From assembly GCA_963556695.1 (NCBI GenBank), contig CAUWAG010000010.1:3968001-4032000 (forward strand): a DNA stretch of 64,000 nt, given 5' to 3'. The position numbers and the translations under genes are program-made. Under the pieces are notes generated by a model. It made no database searches and had not been told where the DNA came from. It saw only the letters and a list, made by a program, of their open reading frames with translations. This stretch comes from Anthostomella pinea. Lineage: Eukaryota > Ascomycota > Sordariomycetes > Xylariales > Xylariaceae. Below, piece by piece: positions 1 to 12,131 of the stretch (position 1 is its first letter; every line of letters starts with the position of its first letter).

Positions 1-1890
1 GGCCCGGTCGATGTGTGAAGCAGTCTAAGGTCCTCCATGCTGTATGGTGTATCATTTCTCCACTGACGTTCGAAGTAGCGCCACTGAGCATCCTTCTTCT
101 GCTGCTCGAGGAGATTCGTGGCTAGTTCAATTGTCCTCTCGCGACAAGCGCGAATATCATGCCACTCGCCCAGTCCCTTAAGCCTAGAGCAGCCGTGCTC
201 CCCTTTACATTGGAACCGTTCCCGCTCCCACGTCTCTAGGTTCTGCAGCTGAGTCCTGATCTCTCGAATCTGACGCATGAAGTGGATAGTGGAGTCTTTT
301 CTGTCTCTCATGTATCGATCTGCGTAGAAGATGGCGGGTACTTCGCAAGGCCTCACTAAGCCCGAGCCTCCGAGCCGGAATGTAAGCACGTCGGCCGGCT
401 TCTTGAGAGCAGCGAACTTATCGCCGACAAACTCATATGATGGTGACATCGGCTCTTGCCAAAGGAATTGGTCGAGAGCGTCATATAAAGTGCCCACGCA
501 CTCATACCGGTCTTGACCTAGTCGAACATCGAGAAAGATAAATCCTTGTTCCATTTCTCCGTCACCCGAGTCGACAACCTCGGAGGATAAATGTTCACCA
601 CCTGCCGGCGGCACTCGCAGCTGCTGGCCGATGGTGACCATGGGGTTTATATCACAATCAGGGTTTTCCTGGCTTGCTTGCTTCAAAGCCTCGGCGAGGT
701 TGTCTTCAACGTCAGGCACCCAAGCACCGTGGGTCGGGTCCATCGGTTTGGTTTCGATAAAGCTGTCGACTGATCCGTAGCTGCGTTCTGTCTTGTCGAG
801 GAAGGCTAACAGACGATGTAGTTCTTCGCTGAAATCGGGATGTGCATCATCGCCCCAGATGTCCTCTCCTGTCGCCATGGCAGCAAGGGTCTCTTGCTTC
901 AGAATTTTTTGACCGTTCCACCACTCAGAGTTATGCCCGTAGTTACGCGCCGGTCTTCCGCAGCGGAGCAGGATATTTCTAACCAGAGGGATCTTGTGAA
1001 AGATTGACAGGATAGCCCCAACCCGGTGATCTTTGGTCTGTCGGAGGAATGCGGGAGTCTCTGGGTCTCGTTTGCGTTTTGATGGAGCAGGGCCAATTTT
1101 GGCAGTATCCACTGACGCCTTGGTAGGAACCATAGACCAATCTTCAACTTGGTATTGCAGTCGATTTGCAGGGCCAAAGTACTTCTGATTCGTCTCGCTG
1201 TCGACAACACCAGCTTCTTGGGGCTGGATACCAGACGCGGCGGCTGACTCGGCCAAGGCTCGCTGAAGATCGTCATCTTCTTGGTCGGTGTTGGTTGGAG
1301 CTCCTGCATATCACCTGTCAGCTTGAATATTCGACGGGTGCAGGAATACTACCTGCAGCCCCTTGTGCAGTCAAGTCTATCAGCCTACCCAGTGGTGTTG
1401 TGGTTCTTGAAGGAGGGCGAGTCGGCGCTGCGCTGTTCTGGTAACCGAGAGGCGGAAGCTCGTCGGGGGCTTGGATGTTGAAAGCTACGACGTAGTATCA
1501 GTAGGAGGCATGATAGGGGGTATACTTGGATAGCCCACATATGCCTGGATTGTTCGCATCGCCCTCTCGACTCGAAGAGAAATGTGAATCGTCCCATTTG
1601 TACTGGACACGTAAGCATATGACTTCTAGACCGTGACATAGTCGCAAGCGGTACCTTTTCGCCGGTTGGATCTTCGAAGTATTCCTCGATCGCTCGTTGA
1701 AGATCGTTATTATTGGACTGGCACAGGACAAAGGCCGTCAGTACAGGGCTTTTGCTGCATTGGACTGGTAGTTGTCAAAGGTATAGGGGGATATTACCTT
1801 TAGACGCTTGATAGCTTCTGGTCGCAGCAGGCCTGTGACGTCGCATAACATCCCGATGTCGGGTTCGGAGGGCTCCTCTGTTGCCGGCAT
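1..1890 (-). CDS. UIM/UBA-like ubiquitin-binding protein, USP25/28-like N-terminal part (3' end outside window)
   Basis: The start ATG is at 1890. The first exon encodes MPATEEPSEPDIGMLCDVTG, and four short introns follow (roughly 1797-1721, 1659-1609, about 1546-1492 and 1367-1311). The spliced frame shows a UBA-like segment (NNNDLQRAIEEYFEDPTGEK), then a Pro/Thr-rich linker, then a textbook ubiquitin-interacting motif, DQEDDDLQRALAESAAASG, near 1280-1225. A long open frame continues to base 1 without a stop (for example WNGQKILKQETLAAMATGED and WQEPMSPSYEFVGDKFAALK), so the gene runs off the window. UBA-like plus UIM ahead of a long body is the layout of USP25/USP28 deubiquitinases and of fungal proteins annotated as ubiquitin-interaction-motif proteins. 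I see no Cys box of a USP catalytic domain in the visible part, so peptidase activity is not shown. Ubiquitin binding is well supported; the rest is inference. Confidence 0.72.
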
Positions 1891-3484
1891 TTTGGAGGCG
1901 GTTCGAACCCTCGAGTTGCGCGGATGGAGTGTTTTGGATGGCCGGACATGAACGTGGACAAGTGAAGGGAGGTCGAGTACCAAGCTGGGTCGCGCAGGCA
2001 GGTAGGTAGGTCGCCGTAGGTCGCCCTAGCTAGGTTGCCGGGTGGAAGGGAGCTCGAGGGGCGATTCGGTATGAGGTGGCACCCAGGCAATGGATGCTTG
2101 GAAGAGATGGAAAATCTGGCGTTACTTGGAGCAGAGACCGGGTAACATGATGCAGCCCCTTGTGAAAATCAGAGGTGCTATTTCATCAGCGCATACGGGT
2201 AATCATAATGCAAAAGGTGACATGGAAGTAGCTGCCGTCTGTGAGATTGATACTGTTGGGAATTACAAACGGCAGACGATGATGCTATCGCAGATCAGAT
2301 CCAGAGCTCCATGTCCAGCCAGCCAGCATGTCCGCCTGTCTGCGCGGCCTGCAGTGGGTCTGATACAAGTACATGTACCTACTAAGTACCCAGGTACCTG
2401 TATCTAATGCACTGCACTAATGCAGTGATGTTGGGCCCATTTGATGTGGCGTTCTCGCCCCACCCCCCGGAGTTCAAGCATTCGGGGCTAGCTGCGGAAC
2501 CTCTTCGTCTGATCAGCCTTAATAGGTACTTAGGTATAAGGTTGTTAGAGTCTTCAAGCGACTGTGTCAGGTGTACCTTTAGAATACCTAGATATATAGA
2601 GTTCTTCCTCCGTTACCAGTAGGTTCGAATCGGTTTGCCGGTCTAGCTGTGAATAACAGTAGCAAGGTCATAACCAGCCAAGTAATACAGGTTGCTCTGT
2701 GTATTCGCTGTACACAAAATCCACTCACTCAGCTGATGTCAGATACTCCAACAAATATGATAATGCTTGGTAATATCTGTATGTGTTGAGCATCGCTTTG
2801 TGCTTTTAGGTTTATTTCCATTCGGGGGAACTTCGGAACATATCCCACCCTCTTCACTTCCTTGACAGCTCGGCATGGATGGACGGCATGCCAGCAACGA
2901 AATCGAACTAAAAGTTCACAGCACCAACATAATCTCGTCAACAATCTCATTGTATTCATTATTATCTTGCTGTATACATATAGAGACCACGTGGGATCTT
3001 TCCCTTGAGCCTGTAGGAGCCTCCTCTAGTGGTGGGATCATGTAACAGCCAGCCTGTGACAATCCAATCCCACCGGGCAGAAGAATGAAGTGAAATCATC
3101 CATCTCTGTACCTGGTGTCAGAGATCCAATAACGCCTTTGTCCGATGCTATGCAAGTTTATAGTGGTTCGTTCAGAAAGGTGAACGGGTGAAAGAGTGAA
3201 AGGGAGGTGCTGGTTCATGTGTGCAATGCGAATGCTCAGATGAGTCCAACCTTTTGGGGCGTCGTGCCACGTTGTGTCGTGTAGCGCCCTCAGGTGGGTG
3301 AAATGGTGAACATCCGGTCTATCGGCCGACCTTCTCATTGATAGAACTTTGTGGGGACTGATGTGAATCGGTTGCTTCTGGCGCCTGGTGGCTGGACATC
3401 TCAGGGCGAGTTGATGTCCAAGAACCAGAACGATGGTCAAAGCGGGATTTTCGCCAATGTCCGGTCAGGCATGCAGACGTGCTG
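1891..3484. other. intergenic, no supported gene
   Basis: This is the promoter side of the UIM gene and the 3' side of the E2 gene. It is rich in TAGG/CCTA and GTAC-type short motifs (around 2000-2035 and 2360-2420), which are common in sordariomycete intergenic DNA. Short open frames on both strands have no recognisable domains or splice pattern. Confidence 0.5.
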
Positions 3485-4319
3485 TCAAGCATCATCGTCA
3501 TCGCTGCCATCCTCCTCACCATTCTCATCGAATTCAGCCATTTCCTCGTCGTCGCCAGTGTCGCTACCTCCAAAGTCGAGTTCTTCATCGCTCTCAGCCC
3601 AGAAAGCGGCGTCATCATCGGCAGGCTTGGGCGGGGGCGGAGGCTCCAAGCTTGTCGGCATCTCGAAGCCCTCGGGAATATCGTTCTTGGACTTCTTAAC
3701 TATCTCTTTGGCCTTCTTGTTGTACGCGTCACGGTCGTCCCTATACATGACACTGGCATCCACATTCGCTGGGGAGTTGATCTCAGGGTCATCCAAGAGC
3801 AATAGGATAGACCGGAGGACAGACTCAACTCCCTGCAGAGGGGTCCAGCGCTCCGTGGCATGCTCTCCGGATGTTTCGTCCTCGCCAGGGCTGTGCAGAA
3901 TCGAGATGCACAGTTTGCCGTCGGGGTAGATGTTGGGGTGGTAGATTGGGACGAGGAAGCGGAAAGTCGGCGGCTGGAACGGATACTCCTCGGTGAAGGT
4001 CATCTCGGCCTGTCCTGTGTGTAAGCCAACGTTCCGGGCCTGCGAATGGGTGTTAGGGTTCATTTTGCTCACCCTAAAGTAGCCACCATTGTAGGCACTG
4101 CCAGGATTGACGACAATGAGACCTATCCGCCAGCGGAAGATATTGCCGTTATGTAGCTGAAGTACGACACTTGATCAGTCTTGCGAACCGACACTTCCGA
4201 TGCCGGCAGCTCGAGGCCATGCCACTCACATCGATGTTCACCCATTTCTCCTTCTCAAGCTGCTGCATCTCCTGCATTAGCCGCTGTTTGGCACCAGCAG
4301 CAAATCGAGACGACGCCAT
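3485..4319 (-). CDS. cdc34: ubiquitin-conjugating enzyme E2, Cdc34 type
   Basis: This E2 passes ubiquitin from E1 to substrates, typically with SCF ligases in cell-cycle control. Three exons give about 232 residues. Exon 1 starts at 4319 (MASSRFAAGAKQRLMQEMQQ), exon 2 holds the strand NIFRWRIGLIVVNPGSAYNG, and exon 3 starts at the codon for AEMTF after a GTGAGC...GGACAG intron that contains a CTAAC branch site. The HPN tripeptide and active-site cysteine are in HPNIYPDGKLCISIL (Cys about residue 92). The acidic insertion after the active site (PGEDETSGEHATERW) and the stretch INSPANVDASVMYRD with SKNDIPEGFEMPTS are specific to Cdc34/UBE2R rather than Ubc7. The C-terminal tail is strongly acidic (about 40 residues of D/E), as expected for Cdc34. 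No damage is seen. Confidence 0.93.
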
Positions 4320-6611
4320 GGTAAAGGCTGGTACTGGACTCGAAATGGAACCTGAGACAGTTTGCTTTGTGGTGGGGGAAAGTTGAAGGGCGGCGGCGAT
4401 AAGGGTGCCGTTCGGGCTACCTATGTCGGTATCCTCCCGAGACGGCTAGAAATCAGAAGTAAACGGCACGAAGGCCAAGAAGAAAGTCAAGGAAACGAAG
4501 GAAGAGTGCAGGCGTTGCAAGGAATCGAGGACGGTGCGATCGCGGATGTCGTGGCGACGATTGGAATGGCGATCTTCGGTGCACTGTGGTTGGAAGGCGA
4601 TGGGCGAAGGGGAAGCATGGGCAAGGAGGATACGAGTAGACCCGGTATCTTTAAAGGGCATGTGGCTAGCCGCGATTCCTGGCTGAGGCCCGAGCGCCCG
4701 CGCGCCGCCGCCTGACTCGGCCAACGGCCATGAACGGGAGTGGGTCATCCCTCCGCCTCGGTACCTGCCAATCACGGACGAGATATCCATCCATCCAGGC
4801 TGTAGGTGGTCAGGGCACTGACAACAACGTGCAGGCAGTCAATCAGTTATTAGTCAGTCACTCACAGATCTGAATCTTCTCCTAAGCCTGCAGGCATCGA
4901 GTTTGCTTTTGCATTAGATACCTTGGGTATGAGAGGGACAATACCTGCTTAGTTACCAGGTAGAGAGTAAAGAACCTTGTTCTTTCGTAACTTAATTAGA
5001 TCTCTGGTTATAGTACTTGGTGGCTGAAGATGGTGAGTGGGTGTGGCGCCAGGCAGGTACTCATCAGCACAAAAATCTTCGAAGTGACATGAGGCATAGT
5101 TGATTCGTAAGGTACATGGTAGGTACATAGATAGTCAATAGTATCAAGAGGCGCATCCACAGTCAGTCCTGGCAAGGGCGAGCATCAGTATAATAATTAG
5201 TAGATGTCAACTTGAGCGTGATTGTTGAACAGGTCATGTCCACCAATCTTCAATCACATAGACCAGGTAAGGCAGTATGAAAGGATATGACTTGTAAGAA
5301 TGGCGTTGTTGACCGATATCAAGGCAGGAAGTGATGATGTCCAATTAGCCGCCATCTCGAAGCGTCATGTGTGTTGATGCTCTGAGCTCCGTCTCTTAGT
5401 AAGTCGACGCTCCGCCAGAGACAAAGGCAGTTGACGTGCTCTGATGTTAGAAGCGCCCTTGCTTTGGTGTTCTCTCAAATGCAACCTGAGTCCAAATACG
5501 CAATGTCACGATCGCCAGGTAACGTAGTAGAGGAGTAGGGAAGGGGAAAGCGAGATATGTCTTACTAGTATGACAAGTGATACTGTGGATGATTGACCGG
5601 GTATGCGTAGGTAGGTAGTGACACTAATTCTGCCCCATATGCTTGCAATCAATTTAAAGCTGGCAAGAAGCTTAATGGGACAATACCTTACTCAAAAGAC
5701 AGAACGCACGTCCTAGAAGGGAAGAAAGAGTTCAATGTTGATGCGGATGGTTCGTAAGTACATGTGGTGTCGGCTTGTGGTGTGTCGTACCGGTACGCCC
5801 CGTCTACAGAATGTAAGTACTTCATAGATCCGTAGGGTAGCCAATGGGAAGCCGGCGAGCGGGGGTGAGAGGAAAGAAAGCGGACCTCAGCGGACCAGGC
5901 GAGTTTTGGTGCGGAAGGATGCTCTCCCACCCGGGAGGTACAGGCTGACAGCAGGGTGGGCAGGCGGGCGACAGCTGGGAAAAGCAGTCAGCGCACGGAC
6001 ACCCGTAGGTACCTTATGCCTTACTGAGTGCAGGAGCACCCGTGCAGGCAGAGCACCTGCACCTAGTTCGCTCCCCCCGTCCCCCGTCGGTCGCTGCATC
6101 TGCCATCAACTCAACTTCATCTTTCACCCAACGACCGGCCCATCATACCGTCAACCGCCACTCCCTTCCACAGTCGACGGCCACCGCGACCCCTTGCGAT
6201 ACCGACCTCAGCGCCACCGTCGTCGCTGACGCTTCTACCGTCGTCCACGTTCCGACACCTCGATTCCCGCGATTACATCGGTGTATGTTGCTGGACTCGG
6301 GGCTCTTTCGACCACTGCAGCCGGTCGGCGGTTTGGCGCGACTTGCCATAGCGTAAGATCGATCATCCCATTCCACCTGCCGACCGAACCATCGTCGAGC
6401 ACACACCGAACGCCCATCGAGCCAGTCGTCTAGGTCATTCGAGTCGGCCTCTGATTCCTGTCGCTTGCGGTCGTTACGCCTGTCGTCCTCGGTCCCTTGC
6501 TGTCGGCACTACGTCTACGAAATATCCCGATTCACGCACGACGATCTGACTACCGAGTTCTCCACCTCCGATCATTCAGTACTCGCTCTACTTGCCAGCC
6601 ATTTGTCCTCA
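4320..6611. other. intergenic between divergent cdc34 and med19
   Basis: The two flanking genes diverge, so this 2.3 kb holds both promoters. The part just upstream of med19 (about 6040-6610) is C- and T-rich, with many CGAC/TCGT motifs, typical of a fungal 5' leader. Open frames here, including one of about 107 codons at 5906-6229, look like leader composition and not proteins. No RNA gene was seen. Confidence 0.5.
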
Positions 6612-7878
6612 ATGGCGACCATGTCATTCAGCCCTCAGACGCCTCAGAGTCCTTCTCAATTCTCCCCAAGCACAGCAGACTTGGGGTCGAGCATGAATAC
6701 GTCCATGCCATCAATCGCTACCTCGTTGCCTACTGTGAGTAACGTCTCCCGGACATCATTATCTCTTCCTCCTCGGGCCTGTGCTGTATGAAGCCGCGAA
6801 CTATCTTCTATATGTCCCATGCGCACCTTTGTCTGGCCGGTACGGAGAACGATGGAAACAGTTGCTCACCACGATGATTCTCCAGCCGGCTCATAGCGTG
6901 AACGGATCGGGTCAACCAGCGGACCACTCCCACGACACCATGATGACAGATGAACCCTCCCACAAGCGCAAATACCCATTCGACGATATGGGGGGTCATG
7001 AGCAGAAGAAAGTCCACCTCGAGGATCCGCGCAGAATTGGTATTGAAAACCTACACTTGGATGTTGGCGAGAAATACCTGCTTTGCAGAACTCGTAAGGC
7101 TCCCTCAAGTCTCAGCGTCTCCGCCGCAGCGGTTGCAGGCAACCCCCTCGCTGCCCCCCTTTCCAACATAATCTGGTAGACTTTGGAGCCGCGATTCAAT
7201 GGTAAATGTGAGAATTTTGGTTGACGCGTAGCTCATCTAGCCCATTCCGTCTCTTCATCGCGCATGTCGGAAGATTTGTTCGAGAAGTTCGGCTTGACAG
7301 GCATTGCTGCCGAAGTCGCTAGAACGAAGCCGAATGGGGACAAGAATGCTCTTAGGAAGACTTACAAGGGTCAAATCAAGACCCTAGGACTGAGCGGACA
7401 TTTTGACGTGGTCAAGAAGGAGCCATCAACGCTCATGGAGCTGCTGTCCGTCGCCGAAGACGATTGGAACAACCGAGCTGTCCTGGGCAAGGAGATCGAG
7501 AGAGGCTTTTCGCAGGCTACGCTTGCAACCCTCCCGAAAGCGACAACAATGTCAAGAGGTCCGATACCGAAGAATGTTTGGGACAGTTCGGTCTTGGGTG
7601 ACCTCGCGCCCGGGAATATGGTGAAGAAGGCGAACCAGGATCAATCCGCGAGACCAACAGCACCTAGCACTCCAACTGTGTCAGCTACGGGGCCTATAGG
7701 CAAGGCGAGCAAGCCGCTTGCTCCTCCGGTCGACCGTGCCCGTCGGCTCAACAAGAAGAGGAGTTATCAGGACAGTAGCTTTGTGGGCTATGAGGGATAC
7801 GATGATGACACCGGTGGGTACTCGACTGGAGATGGTGAAGGGGGGTCCAAGTTGAAGAGGAGAAAACAGGTGCATTAA
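6612..7878 (+). CDS. med19: Mediator complex subunit 19 (Rox3)
   Basis: This is a head-module subunit of the Mediator coactivator, acting with RNA polymerase II in the nucleus. Three exons (6612-6734, 6886-7093, 7241-7878) join in phase to give 322 residues. The start fits the conserved fungal N-terminus [20 protein letters not shown]. Exon 2 begins [10 protein letters not shown] and carries [20 protein letters not shown] and [17 protein letters not shown]. Exon 3 contains the Rox3 core, [20 protein letters not shown] and [20 protein letters not shown], then [16 protein letters not shown]. The C-terminus is basic ([12 protein letters not shown] and [10 protein letters not shown]), consistent with a nuclear protein. 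Length and motif order match fungal Rox3/Med19 proteins. Confidence 0.93.
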
Positions 7879-9232
7879 GATCATCCGTGTTCCAGAAACC
7901 TCTCTGCTGACCGATGACAGAATCCTGGCAATGGACTGGCGTACGCAGGCGGGAGCCAAAATTTCGGTGCGAGGACGTAAATATGATACCCAGAAGAGTT
8001 TGAGAGGTGCTTCCGCGCGGCTGTAACGGTAGATGGATACTTCCGGGCTGTGTGTGGGAAGTCTCGATGCAGCGGCCGGTCTGGTTCTTTGCATTATCTT
8101 TGATTATAGCATGGCGCAAGGCGTTTTCTAGTGAATAAGGAAAGGCAACTAAATACAGCATTGGGATGCAGTATGATGCTATCACGAGTCAGGACGGCAT
8201 TGGATGAAAGGCACACACTCTCAAGCTGTTGAACATAGATGCCTGCAGACAAGCAATACAAAAACACATTTTCAGATCATCACATTTCTACGCTTGTAGA
8301 GAGGCGGGCCCCGGTTACCAGACATGCTGTGTACTTCGCTCTCGTTGATGCTCCTCTCAATAGCCAAACAAGGTTGGGCTCGCAGTAGGAACTCGGGATC
8401 AGGCCGGTAGAAACATGGAAGCCCGTTTAGGCGGCGGGGACTCTCTTACGAAATGGGCTTTTTTTTTTGGGGCATAGCATCGACGTCGGGGGTTGAAAAC
8501 GGTGCTGCGAGTCAAGGCGTTCTCATGGCTGTCAGGGGCCGCTCGCAATAGGGGAGTCAGTACTGTGTGCGGGCAAAGGCATAGGGCCCATGAGCAGTGG
8601 AGCTTTTCATACGCGTTGTTGACTGGCAGTTGTTAGCGTGTATGTTTGGCGCTTGAATATGGTTTTGCCGGTTCGCATAGCAGGGCGTTCGTTCTCGTGG
8701 GCTGGCGGGGGCTCGATGGTGGGAGGACCATATGGCAGGGGCAGGTAGAGGGGTGTGTTCAACACGCATGCACATTTGGTATCTCCTCTATCTGAAGTTG
8801 GCTTGCTAATGTAGGTGGAAAGTTGTTGCCATCGAGACACCTAACATTTCTCCTATATGATGCTAGTAGCAGCCGGCGGTCGTAGGACCTCTATCTTGGT
8901 ACATTGCTGTCCTCGAGACTCTATTCCCCCTCCACCGAACCCGCCGCAGTGGCTTGCTCTACCTGATCAGGAACCGACGGTGGCGTAGGGGACGAGAGCA
9001 ACGCTCTTGAGAGGGGTGGAAGCGTGTGCGGTTTCTTCGCTAAGCCCACCATGTCCCTCCTATATTATGATAGCATTGTTTGGCTGTGTGTCCTAGCTGA
9101 GAAGTAGACATCGCTTTCTCGGTGTTGTGTTACAGTGCAGTGAGACCGTCCCAGTGGGTCCCTCGAATAATCTGCGTAGAGCGTAACGCTTCTATGCATC
9201 CTTCCCCTGAGCTGTGTGCTGGCTGGCATTGC
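7879..9232. other. intergenic between convergent med19 and F-box gene
   Basis: This is 3'-flanking DNA of two convergent genes. It contains a T-run at 8460-8469 and no open frame with a domain, intron structure or codon-bias signal that I can support. Confidence 0.5.
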
Positions 9233-10552
9233 TCAGTAGCATCCATAAACAAACTCGACTCCGGCAAGTGCGAAATACCCAGCGACGTCTTTCTCCTCCT
9301 CCTCGCTGAATTCCTCGTGCTTCGTTCCACTTGCATGACTGGCAAGCTTATGGTACCAGGGCGCAGGTTTGCCCGACAGCCAGACCGATCGCAGATTTGG
9401 GAATTTCCCTTCTGCTACAGCGTCCGCGAACTGGAAGACGTCCTCGAAGAGCTTGCGATGGTTGTTTAGTAGGTATAGTGCATTCAGCGAGGGGGGAAAC
9501 AGGGCGGTCAGGAGGGTGCCATCTGTCAAGACGCCTGGTCCATCCGGCCGGAAGATGGCGTCCTGACTGAGTTTGATCCACTGAAGCTGGGGAAAGTCCT
9601 GGAGAGTACGGATGCATTCTTGTCTGCTTCCGTAGTGATTGTGGAAATACCGGAAGTACATTTGCAGCGATCGCTCGAAGTCGATTTCGAGTAGTTTCAG
9701 CGTCTCTTTGCCTGGCTGTAGCGCGGCTACTATCTCGGCTGGTGTTGCCTCGTTCTGCGACCCAATTTCCATGGAGGAGATGTATTTGAAGCTCTCAAGG
9801 TGAGGCAACCCTCGTAGAAACTTGGTGAGGTCGTGGTACTGGATACCGCCGCAGACGATGTGCAGTTCTCTCAGGTTTGCCGGCGGCGGTTGGTCCCCGA
9901 TAGACTTGCACGAGTCCAGGGTCAGGTGTTGAAGGTTCACCGCGGCTTGCATGAGTCGTCCGTAACCGCCCATGGAGAAGCCTCCTTTGAAACCCCAATC
10001 CCGAAGCTTGAGGGCAGTCAGAGATTCGACAGCATAGGAACTTGGTGTTTCTTGGCCACACTCGTTCTCGTGAAGGACGTCGAGGCTGGCGGTGTTCAGG
10101 TTGGGGAGCAGCGAGAAGAGCAACTCGGAGACCGTACGGAAACACTTCGCTGGTTGGGATGAAGTATTCAGGGACAGAAGCTGGGGGTTTTGCCAACCTA
10201 GCCGAAAGCAGATGTCGACGACCAGTTCCATTTCGTATTCGCGAAGCTGACCACCACCATTAATGTCGTCCTCGTACCCGATGTCGAGCTCTTTCACAAT
10301 GCACGCAAGGTCTGGATTCTCTGCCACCGTACGCAAGAACAATACCAGTGACTGCCCGCTCTCGTCTTGCCCGACAGAATCGGGATATGTCTCGAATTTG
10401 CCGTACAGATCTGGGAGCACGAGTTCCCTGAAGAACTTGCACGTTCGGGTGAGGACAGACAGGCTTCGGTTGTCCTTGTCGGCTTGGAGACAGTCGAACA
10501 CCAGTCTCCATAATTCGGTCGGTAGTGAGAACGAGTCTGACGAAGCTGCCAT
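9233..10552 (-). CDS. F-box protein with LRR-like C-terminal region
   Basis: One uninterrupted frame of 439 codons starts at the ATG at 10552. The N-terminus, SFSLPTELWRLVFDCLQADK followed by LSVLTRTCKFFRELVLPDLY, is a clear F-box (about residues 7-50) with the LP..L...F..L pattern that binds Skp1. The remainder has irregular leucine-rich segments (VESLTALKLRDWGF, LQHLTLDSCKSIGD, LRELHIVCGG, LESFKYISS), as in fungal F-box/LRR-like proteins. It probably selects substrates for an SCF ubiquitin ligase. The substrate cannot be inferred, because this family is large and diverse in filamentous fungi. No breaks are seen. Confidence 0.8.
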   Translation of the reverse strand: MAASSDSFSLPTELWRLVFDCLQADKDNRSLSVLTRTCKFFRELVLPDLYGKFETYPDSVGQDESGQSLVLFLRTVAENPDLACIVKELDIGYEDDINGGGQLREYEMELVVDICFRLGWQNPQLLSLNTSSQPAKCFRTVSELLFSLLPNLNTASLDVLHENECGQETPSSYAVESLTALKLRDWGFKGGFSMGGYGRLMQAAVNLQHLTLDSCKSIGDQPPPANLRELHIVCGGIQYHDLTKFLRGLPHLESFKYISSMEIGSQNEATPAEIVAALQPGKETLKLLEIDFERSLQMYFRYFHNHYGSRQECIRTLQDFPQLQWIKLSQDAIFRPDGPGVLTDGTLLTALFPPSLNALYLLNNHRKLFEDVFQFADAVAEGKFPNLRSVWLSGKPAPWYHKLASHASGTKHEEFSEEEEKDVAGYFALAGVEFVYGCY

Positions 10553-11432
10553 GGTGACGGATGATGGGCGTTTTCGTCAACTGTAATACCAAGCCTGAAA
10601 CGAGATGCTGTCGGGTAGCAGTAGCGGTTGCCGTTATTATCATGGAGTGCACTGAGTCTAAGTGCCCGGCAGCCGCCTGGCTCGCCTGGTCACGCGAGAC
10701 GAAGTCTTGGTGGGAACTTGGAAGGTGTCTGGACTAGTGGTTGTAACGATGCTGGAGAGCTGGGAATCTCCAGGCTAGAGCGGCGTGTGATACATGTGGA
10801 TTCCCACTGTGCGTTTGCACTTCCAGAGTGGGTCCCTAGTAGCCCCACGTTACCCCAGAGTTCGAAGCATGAGTTCACGACTCCTGCTCCTCATCAAAGT
10901 GCTTTCATGGAGACAGAGGTTGCCTTCATCACGAGGTCGCTGTCCACACTTCTGGATCTTCATGTTTTGTTACTATATCCGCAGGTCCGCCATCTATCCG
11001 CCAATGCTCAGAGATTGGTGCCATTCCTGGCAGTCGACAGGACAATTTGTCTTGTCCTCGTCCGGCCATGTTGGCGTTAGAGCGATGAACCGCCGAAGTA
11101 CAGTATCGAAGCTCCTCGCTACGTTTGGAGGCAGATATACCCATGTGCGAGTTCAATGCGACCAAAAGCCTAAAAAATGATATCAAGAGGCGACCTTAGT
11201 GGCCACTTCAAGACCGTTAAGCCATTAGGCCTCCATAAGACAAATCGTTCCATGGGTGGTGAATCTACATAGCCGAAACGATGTCTTCAACCTATAGAAA
11301 CTATGATGTTGCCCCAGAGGAAGGATTCTAGGAGTAGGCGGACATCAGCTTGTTTAGTCATGGTAGATCGAACCCCATTTTGGGGTATTTGGGTTCGGCT
11401 CCTCCCTTCCCATCGAGCTCCATCGCGTGAGC
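10553..11432. other. intergenic, no supported gene
   Basis: This is the region upstream of the F-box gene. Several overlapping frames of 60-150 codons exist on both strands, but none shows a domain, signal peptide with continuation, or consistent splice sites. Confidence 0.45.
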
Positions 11433-12131
11433 ATGAAACTCCCTTTCCTTTCCACGATCTCCGCCACCTTTCTGGCAACCGGCGCCACAGCCAACCTTAC
11501 ACCCGTGAGTTCGACTCGTTCAAAAATACTCCACTTCCACCAATCGTATACTGATTTCGAAACCAGGAGAGCCGTAACCTCGACGAACCCAAAGACTTCT
11601 AGAAGCGAGTCAGCGTTTTACCAGTCTGAGTCCATAAGCGTGGGTACCTGCACCTGGCCGACGACGGTGTGATGCGCTCCATGGGCCCTCTCCACGAAGT
11701 TCTCGGGCTCGTCCCAGCATCCCCGGAGGTCCTGGCCTGCTATGTGGATGACGCTGAGCCCGATATCCGACTACCTCAAGGACGTGTTCCGTGGTGTTGA
11801 TGGCAGGAACGAGCCGCACCATATCCAACCGAAGCATATTAGTCTTGCTGCAAAAGGAAACGCTATCACTATGCGCGATGCTGTTGGCAACCGGGTCGAC
11901 ATCTTCGAAGGAGATGGCTTGCTCGACACGCGTGATTGCGCTTGCCTATCTAAAGGGAGGGAATGTGTCACGAATGAACGCCGCGAGTTTCTGGGGGCAT
12001 GCGTGTGCAGACATGTGGACCTGATAATAACACCTGAATGTGTGAGGGCTGAAGTTGACGAGACGACGGATCACGAAGAGAAGAATGATCGTGGAGGGAC
12101 GGCAGATGATGAAGGGACGGTGGTTACCTAG
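11433..12131 (+). pseudogene. decayed gene for a small secreted cysteine-containing protein
   Basis: The first exon encodes a clean signal peptide (MKLPFLSTISATFLATGATA, cut after ATA). It ends at a GTGAGT donor, followed by a 60-nt intron with a CTGAT branch site and an AG acceptor near 11563. The next exon reads ESRNLDEPKDF and then hits an in-frame TAG and soon a TGA. The same frame nevertheless continues as protein-like sequence (HKRGYLHLADDGVMRSMG, VPASPEVLACYVDDAEPD) to about 11760. It then needs a frame change to continue through DYLKDVFRGVDG and a cysteine-bearing stretch (CACLSKGRECVTNE, GACVCRHVDL) to a stop at 12131. Two stops plus a frame change argue for a pseudogene. I do not recognise the family. 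Alternative unseen introns could rescue part of it. Confidence 0.42.

Noticed and set aside
1890..1915. GGTTCGAACC, a tRNA B-box-like sequence
   Set aside because: No matching T-stem, A box or acceptor stem around it on either strand.
2618..2640. GGTTCGAATC, a tRNA T-loop-like sequence
   Set aside because: The flanking bases do not form a T-stem and there is no upstream D-arm or anticodon arm.
3351..3929. Plus-strand frame of 192 codons rich in serine
   Set aside because: It is antisense to cdc34; the serine runs mirror the acidic tail of the E2.
5906..6406. Frames of 87-107 codons upstream of med19
   Set aside because: C/T-rich leader composition, overlapping frames on both strands, no domain.
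10628..11180. Overlapping plus-strand frames of 128-150 codons
   Set aside because: Both frames overlap each other and a minus-strand frame; none shows a domain or a signal peptide.
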